From: Aquatica leii
Lineage: Eukaryota; Arthropoda; Insecta; Coleoptera; Lampyridae
Assembly: GCA_035610365.1 (NCBI GenBank)
Contig: CM069435.1
Span: 69,065,389-69,129,388, forward strand
Length of the DNA: 64,000 bases
Reading direction: 5' to 3'
The notes under the pieces are model-generated. The model was not told the origin of the DNA. It ran no database searches and saw only the letters and a program-made list of their open reading frames with translations. The translations under genes were made by a program, and so were the position numbers. This document shows positions 58,101 through 64,000 of this stretch, piece after piece (the stretch's first letter is position 1; each line of letters starts with the position of its first letter).

Positions 58101-59980
58101 GTATTGTTATGAGCAATAACATGTTTTTTAGAACATGCATTTTTATCATATTTAAAGCTGATAGCATTAATATACCAAATGCAAAACGGTTATGTATTTT
58201 TGAAATGTTTATTAATAAATGTGTTTTGGTTATTTTTTAATTTTTATTATCTTGTAATTAATATAAATAATAAATCCACACTAAAATTGTAACAACATTT
58301 TGACTTTCCGTATTTCAATGTTGGTTCGAGTATGCTATTTTTATCCCTACGGCATTCGGTTTAATGGCATAAATCATTACCACAATGTGTAGTGATGAAA
58401 CTTCAAAAACAATGACCTGTAAATAATTTGGGATAAGACAATTTATGATAACTTGCTGAGTATATTACGTATCATTACCCTTTTACAAAAATATTTTACA
58501 AACACAAAACGTATTACATAATTTTTATAACATTTTAATTTATTCATTAAGTTTAAAAGTATAAATAAAACAAATTTTAAAAATTAATAAATATAAAGAC
58601 ATTAAACAAAATCGTGTTTGCTGTAAAAATTATTTTACGTCTCATTTATAATTTTTTCAATAAAGAAAATATTGTATACGCGCAAATATAAAATTTAAAA
58701 AACATGTTTAAATTACAATTAAGGATTTATAACAATCATTTTGTAATTTATTTAAACTTTAGTTTAAAACACATGATCATTTAGAAAATAAAATAATGCA
58801 TTTTATCAAAAATTTTTTTTTAAAACTATCACAAAACAAAATAAAAATTTTAAAAACAAATTTATTTAAATACGAACCTAAATTAATTTTAGTTATAACT
58901 CGTAACGCTACTCCATTCTTGTTAAATTTATTCCATATTATACTTTATAAAGCTTTTTAAACTAAATTAAATTTTTTTATAACGTTACTAACTTCAAATT
59001 TAACTTTTGTATGCAATATAATCTTATAACTAAGTAAGTATATTAAAACTTACATAATTATTTATTTATAGTTAATAAAAATTAAATAAACCAATATTTG
59101 AGTTTAATCAGATGCGCGCCTTGAATATATTAAAATGTTAAACATTTTTATTACTGAAAATAATTAATTATTTAGGTAAGCTGTTATAATAATTATTATA
59201 AATTGTAATTTTTGGAATTGTAGTAACAGCAACAATTATGATAGTACGTTTATTTAACAAATTATAGGAGAATTAATTTTATACATTTGAAACCTTACGT
59301 TTCTGAAAATAATACTTAAATTAACAATACAAAAAATATGTAACATTTACAGTTTAGTAGCTTGTACTTTATCTTGAAAACGCCAAGGTGGTTTTGAGTA
59401 AAAGTTTTTATTATCTGTCATATTGTGTTTCAAAGCAAAATATTAAACTTGCAGTTGGTCTTGCACTTTTTTTAATTTAGAAGTTTCTTCATTAACTACT
59501 TCAAAGAACTTTTTTATTTCTTGTTTATTACTTCTTAAAATTATTATTCTTGCATTAATTAATTTTTAGTATTTATAACATATAAATACATAATGCATAT
59601 ACTAAAAGAAATTGTATTAAATTTCCTACATAGTCGACAATACAAATGTTTCTATTATTCGGTAGTTTTTACCATGCTTTTCAATTTATATACAAAAAAA
59701 CGATTTTTAAAATAATTTACATTTACTGCCATGTTAATAATTTGTAAAATCATTGTAGGTAAGCAATGTTAACGACTCCTTGATATCAAATATTTTTAAA
59801 TCTTGGCATATTAATGATCTACTCAAATTATGAAAATTATTTTAAATGAAAAAATTACAGTTCTAGAACACTTCATTATTATTTCAAAGATACACAATTA
59901 CTAAACTACTTTAAGATGCTACAGAAAAACAAAAACAAAATTATAAAAAAAATAAAAAATTAAACTAATTGATAATTGAT
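55180..59980. other. Long AT-rich non-coding stretch
   Basis: No gene or element recognised. A 61-codon frame at 55441-55626 has no family features and is probably chance. Confidence 0.45.
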
Positions 59981-59982
59981 TA

Positions 59983-62005
59983 GAGGAGACTTGCCCAATC
60001 CCGGACACTTTAGGTTTTTTGAAATAACTTTCATTTATCACAATGGCTATAAAAAAACATTTGCTCAGTACCGGACACTTTCATAAGTCATTAATTATAT
60101 TAACAAGCAGTCATTTTAATACTATTTTATGTATTATAATAAGACAAAACGTGTTTAAGGTAACTTAAAAATATTTATAAAATAATATACATATACACAC
60201 TTATAGAAAATAATATTTTCTTGGTCCGTGCAAGCCACATGCGCTCAATCCTTGCATGAAGTGCACTTAACCCAATTTTCATTGGTTCTTTCTCTACATA
60301 TGATGTATTCTATCGTTTTTTTGCCAGTTTTCTTTTTATGTACAACCGCTGACCCGAAAGTGTTTGTATTTACTTAGTTCTTTCTTCGTTTTTTAGGTTT
60401 ATCTGCTCAACCTGTTTGGCATCTTTTTTTAACTAACTGCACTTTTCTATCTTTCTTTTCAGCTTCTTTTTTAATCTAGTCTTGAAATGACTTTAAATTT
60501 TTTTTCTAACGTACTTTTGTATAGGTTTTTATTCAAAACTTGATTGTTTATACTTTTCTTTTTTCTTTGAATAATTTTCTTTATAGTCTCATCTGTTATG
60601 GGAAATATTTTATTTCTCACAATTTAAAATTAAAAAAAATTGTAGTTTTAAAGTCGATCGCATAAGCCAAAAATGCTTGGAGTAGGCGGAAGTGCAGTTT
60701 ATACTGTGGAACCATTTGATGTTACAGGGAAGAAAGGCTTCTGTAGAACACAAGCGAATTGGTAAAACTGTTGATGTACACGGAACTGAATTATATTTCA
60801 AAGTCACTGGTTCGGCAAATAGAGAATGTTTAGTAACGAAATACTTCATTTTCTTCAGAGAAGTGTGCTGCAGCAAGATAGTCTAAATTTGTATAGATGT
60901 CTTTCTTCAATGAGTAAAGCCTAGTGCAAGAAAACACAGACTTTGTCAGTTCTATCCTACCAATAGCTATAACAGCTGTTCTAACCAAACACGTAATGTT
61001 CCTTTGAGCTATTTTAAGATAATGATATTAATTCATCTATTTAGCACAAGGTTTATTGTGCGCAACCTTAAAGGATCTCATTATTGCACGCTCGAGTAGC
61101 TACAACTTGTGCGTAGTATAAAGAGAGAGGCTAATTAGAATTACTTTGTTGTTTTTTGCATACCAGATTACTTGTAGTTTTTTATGTAAACTGTAGCTAT
61201 TTGAGATCAAAAAAGTTGTGTTACAATACAAATAAATGTAGTAAAAATATATCGACAGTAGCAATTATTGATACCGACACAGTTACATTTTTGCTCTTTC
61301 TCCTTTTACTGACCTGTTTTTTGCCTTTTTGAGATAAAACCATAGCAGCATTTTCATGTACCACCAACACACCAGTTTCGTTAAAATTAAAAATTCTTAA
61401 CAGGACAAATTTAAATTTTGTTAGCATTGCTTGATATTTGTTCAAAAACAAATCAACGTGTTTTTTGTTAAACCCTACTGCCTTTTAGAAACTTGTTTAT
61501 TTTTGCAACGACTATTGTTAGCGGCTTAAAAATTAGTTATAAAGCTTATCACTTGCTGTCTTTTTATCTTTATTAAATTGGTGTGAAACTTTAAGATGTT
61601 CAGCTATTTAAATGCAAATCTTCAAAATTTTTGGCAACATCTTGTTATCTAGTTGAATTAAATACTCAATTAATCTAGATTCTAGTTCTGACAAAAATGT
61701 TTGTTTGTAACGACCTGTTTGAGGTGTCATATGCACATTTTCGCCATATTTGCAAAGTTTTATTTTGTCAGCTAACGTGTTCTTTGAAACCGAAAAATTA
61801 AACGGTGCGTTTTTTATTTCCATTTTGCTAGCTAAGAATTGGTCAATCGTCGTTTTCATTGTAACTTTGGATCAAAGACCCCTTTTTGTTGACATTGTGT
61901 AAAATACTTGTGGAAACAAAGCTTTAGTACTCTAAAACACAAGTGTTGGTGTCCGGTACTAAGAAAGTAATGTCTGCCCGATACTGGGGAAATGTGCAGG
62001 GACGA
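59983..62005 (-). mobile_element. Pogo-like DNA transposon relic (~2.0 kb)
   Basis: Transposase on the minus strand. 61859-61608 reads FSVSKNTLADKIKLCKYG and FLSELESRLIEYLIQLD, the psq-type helix-turn-helix start. 61451-61221 reads RIFNFNETGVLVVHENAAMV and QKGKKQVSKRRKSKNVTVSV, the DDE nuclease entry (usual FN.DETG; the Asp is Asn here). The middle with the DNHESH box is deleted. From about 61111 it continues HKL..L.RAIMRSFKVAHNK and YSLKKDIYTNLDYL; a tail near 60285-60219 reads NENWVKCTSCKD, AHVACTD, a C-terminal zinc-binding end. Termini share CCGGACACTTT/GTCCGG motifs: CTTGCCCAATCCCGGACA at left, a second GTACCGGACACTTTC inside, and TACCGGACACC and ATTTCCCCAGTAT inverted at right. Confidence 0.85.
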
Positions 62006-62009
62006 GTAA

Positions 62010-63620
62010 TTAAATTAATCTTACTAAACTAACGTTTTAAATTAAAAATTGATTACTTTTTTTATTAATAATGTAAGTACTATAAACAAAAAAAATGTGA
62101 TGTTTAATTACAGGAGCTCACTCACACCGATTTACAACCAGAGAAACAAAAAACAACAAACAAAACAAATTGATGTCAAACAGTAGCATAATGTTACTTA
62201 ACTCTAACTTTAACTTTAAAGTTAAATCAAATTAATTAGCAAAATCAATCGTCATATTTTGTGAAACAGTTTATTATTACAGTTTTATAGTTGACTAAAA
62301 ACAACACCAAAAAGTTAAACAATTTAAATACTTACTGAATTTTTTTTTAGCTAAATCTAATCAATAAGGTTGGGACAACACTTAAAACTATAATCAGAAT
62401 AATAAAATTTGTGCACAAATACAAATGATACATAAAAGAAAAGTGGTGCTTATACAAATTGTATGCTAATGCTGTACAAAAGTTTGTCCGACGTAGGATA
62501 TTCCCAAAATTTAATTGCAGAATATATCTCCCGCCTTTAATCTCCCTAATTAGTAATATATTTTAGCATGAAGATGTTAATAGGAATCTTCCAATCGGTA
62601 AGATATATTGGAACACGAAGACGTGATACTGTTACAAATGGAATGAAAGGAGCGTAACTAATAATACTTATGCGGCGTTGCTAATTTAAGTATTTTTGTA
62701 AAATGTATAAAGTTTAAACACTTATCTATATTTTTGGAGTGTTAAAACTTGTGCCTTACTCTACTTACATTTAGTGCATGCATCATACGTTACCTATCTC
62801 GCACTTAGCAAAGTACGAAAATGAAATGTGCAGTACTCACATCAGTAAAGTAATTAGCACTCGTAACACAATAACATTAAAATTAATTTATTTATATCAT
62901 TGCTACCTACAATAAACTTTTCGAGTTATTGGAATCAAAATTTTTAATTTTTTGGTTTGCACAACTTTCAACCGATTAAACGGTTTTTAACAGTTAAAAA
63001 TTAATTAATAATATAACTCAAAATTTGCTAATAAGCAAGTGAATTTATTAGTTTAAAAATTAAAGTTATACGTATTACAAATACTAATGCTTTGTTAAAT
63101 AATTTTCTAATCATATATTTGCCAATCATATATTAAATTCTTATCATTCATTTAACTCTAAAAAAAGATTTTGAAATTTTACACATTTGTAATAAAGGTT
63201 TGAAACTCATTGTTTATAAATAAAAGAAATAAAAATTACAATTTAAATCGTGATTTATCCCTTAACAAAATTGTTAATAATAATTTACTTTTTCTAATTT
63301 AGTTTTTGTTTGATTATTTTCATTATTATATTATTTTGTTGTAACCTAAGAATTTTTATTATTAGGTTAATTTTGTATTGTTCAAATTTGAAATTCATTA
63401 AACTTTATATATTTAATTATATTTAATTTTATTAATAACTATTGATAAGTTTATTTATTCTTATAACTTTTTGATTTTATTTTAATTTATATTATTTTTC
63501 AGATTTCTATAGTTATTATTTTTTTAAAGTTTAATATTCAAAATTTGAAGTTTGATTTTTCAATTCTACTGTAAGTTTATGTTAAAATAAGATTCTATTT
63601 TATTTTGCTTTATATCATCG
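62010..63620. other. AT-rich non-coding stretch
   Basis: No gene or element recognised. Confidence 0.45.
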
Positions 63621-63627
63621 TATACGC

Positions 63628-63656
63628 CTGAAGATAACCCTAAGTCGAAACATGTA
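63628..63656 (+). ncRNA. Hammerhead-like core, probable PLE end
   Basis: CTGAAGA (63628-63634), TAACCCTAAGTC, GAAAC (63647-63651) and palindromic ACATGT. Same order as the PLE ends in this window, but stem II pairs poorly and no protein remnant precedes it. Confidence 0.35.
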
Positions 63657-63659
63657 CCG

Positions 63660-64000
63660 TTTATTAAAATAAAAAAATTAACAATAATGAGAAGGTTTTG
63701 CGATTTTTTAAAAGATAAAATAAAATAATGTATTAAAAACTCATTTAGAGTTATTAAAAAGAATTAATAGAAAAAATAAACTTTAACAAATAAAGCAAAG
63801 TATTATCAAAGGTTTAGTTATATTGGGCAACTCAATTGATTTTAGTTTAATCTAATTTAGTTTAGATTTATCATTTGTTATTTGAATTTATTTTTGTTGT
63901 TTAAAAAATAGACATAAATTATTTTTTGGTTTCATTGTTTGTGATGACTATTTTCTGACAAATTTAAATTATTTGATTTAAAAAAACTAATTAAAATCAG
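63660..64000. other. AT-rich non-coding end of window
   Basis: Nothing recognised. Confidence 0.4.

Noticed and set aside
58318-58345. GGTTCGAG resembling a tRNA T-arm
   Set aside because: No cloverleaf could be drawn around it.

Overview
The window is about three-quarters A+T, has no operons, and consists mostly of decayed mobile elements in AT-rich non-coding DNA. The element set (RTE-, R1-, Jockey- and CR1-like LINEs, Penelope-like elements, mariner/Tc1, pogo, piggyBac and PIF/Harbinger relics) plus 48-nt GT-AG introns points to an arthropod, most likely an insect. I cannot name the order. No tRNA, rRNA, CRISPR or bacterial-type gene was seen.

Layout. 0.8-3.6 kb: two LINE fragments that converge tail to tail. 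6.1 and 10.5 kb: two copies of a ~0.5 kb non-coding repeat built from a ~140-bp palindrome joined to a TIR unit. 7.0-7.6 kb: piggyBac transposase relic. 8.4-8.8 kb: R1-like LINE fragment. 14.2-18.7 kb: Jockey-like LINE 3' part, followed by a nearly full-length Penelope-like element (PLE) with identical 62-bp terminal direct repeats and a 9-bp target duplication. 18.9-22.7 kb: a PIF/Harbinger relic (MADF-like gene on +, transposase on -) interrupted by a second PLE with ~325-bp inverted arms, then a CR1/Jockey-type LINE. 24-30 kb: AT-rich DNA with one PLE scrap. 30.1-34.9 kb: CR1-like LINE, a tandem array with hammerhead ribozymes, a Gypsy-type integrase fossil and a PLE fossil. 34.9-42.3 kb: two mariner relics and PLE end pieces, including a pure fold-back. 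44-51 kb: the only convincing host genes, two copies of a two-exon gene for a small secreted protein, 5.8 kb apart. 48.5-49.1 and 52.3-54.0 kb: further PLE relics, the second with inverted ends. 54.1-55.2 kb: Tc1/mariner-type relic. 60.0-62.0 kb: pogo-like transposon relic with recognisable termini.

The most interesting signal is the array at 31.8-32.7 kb. It is made of ~330-bp monomers carrying a hammerhead with a short palindromic stem III, the organisation expected of an animal 'retrozyme' (tandem DNA copies of a self-cleaving circular RNA). It sits among many Penelope-like elements, whose reverse transcriptases are the suspected movers of such RNAs and whose own ends here repeatedly show hammerhead-like cores. 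The second is the conserved secreted-protein gene pair, which belongs to no family I recognise.
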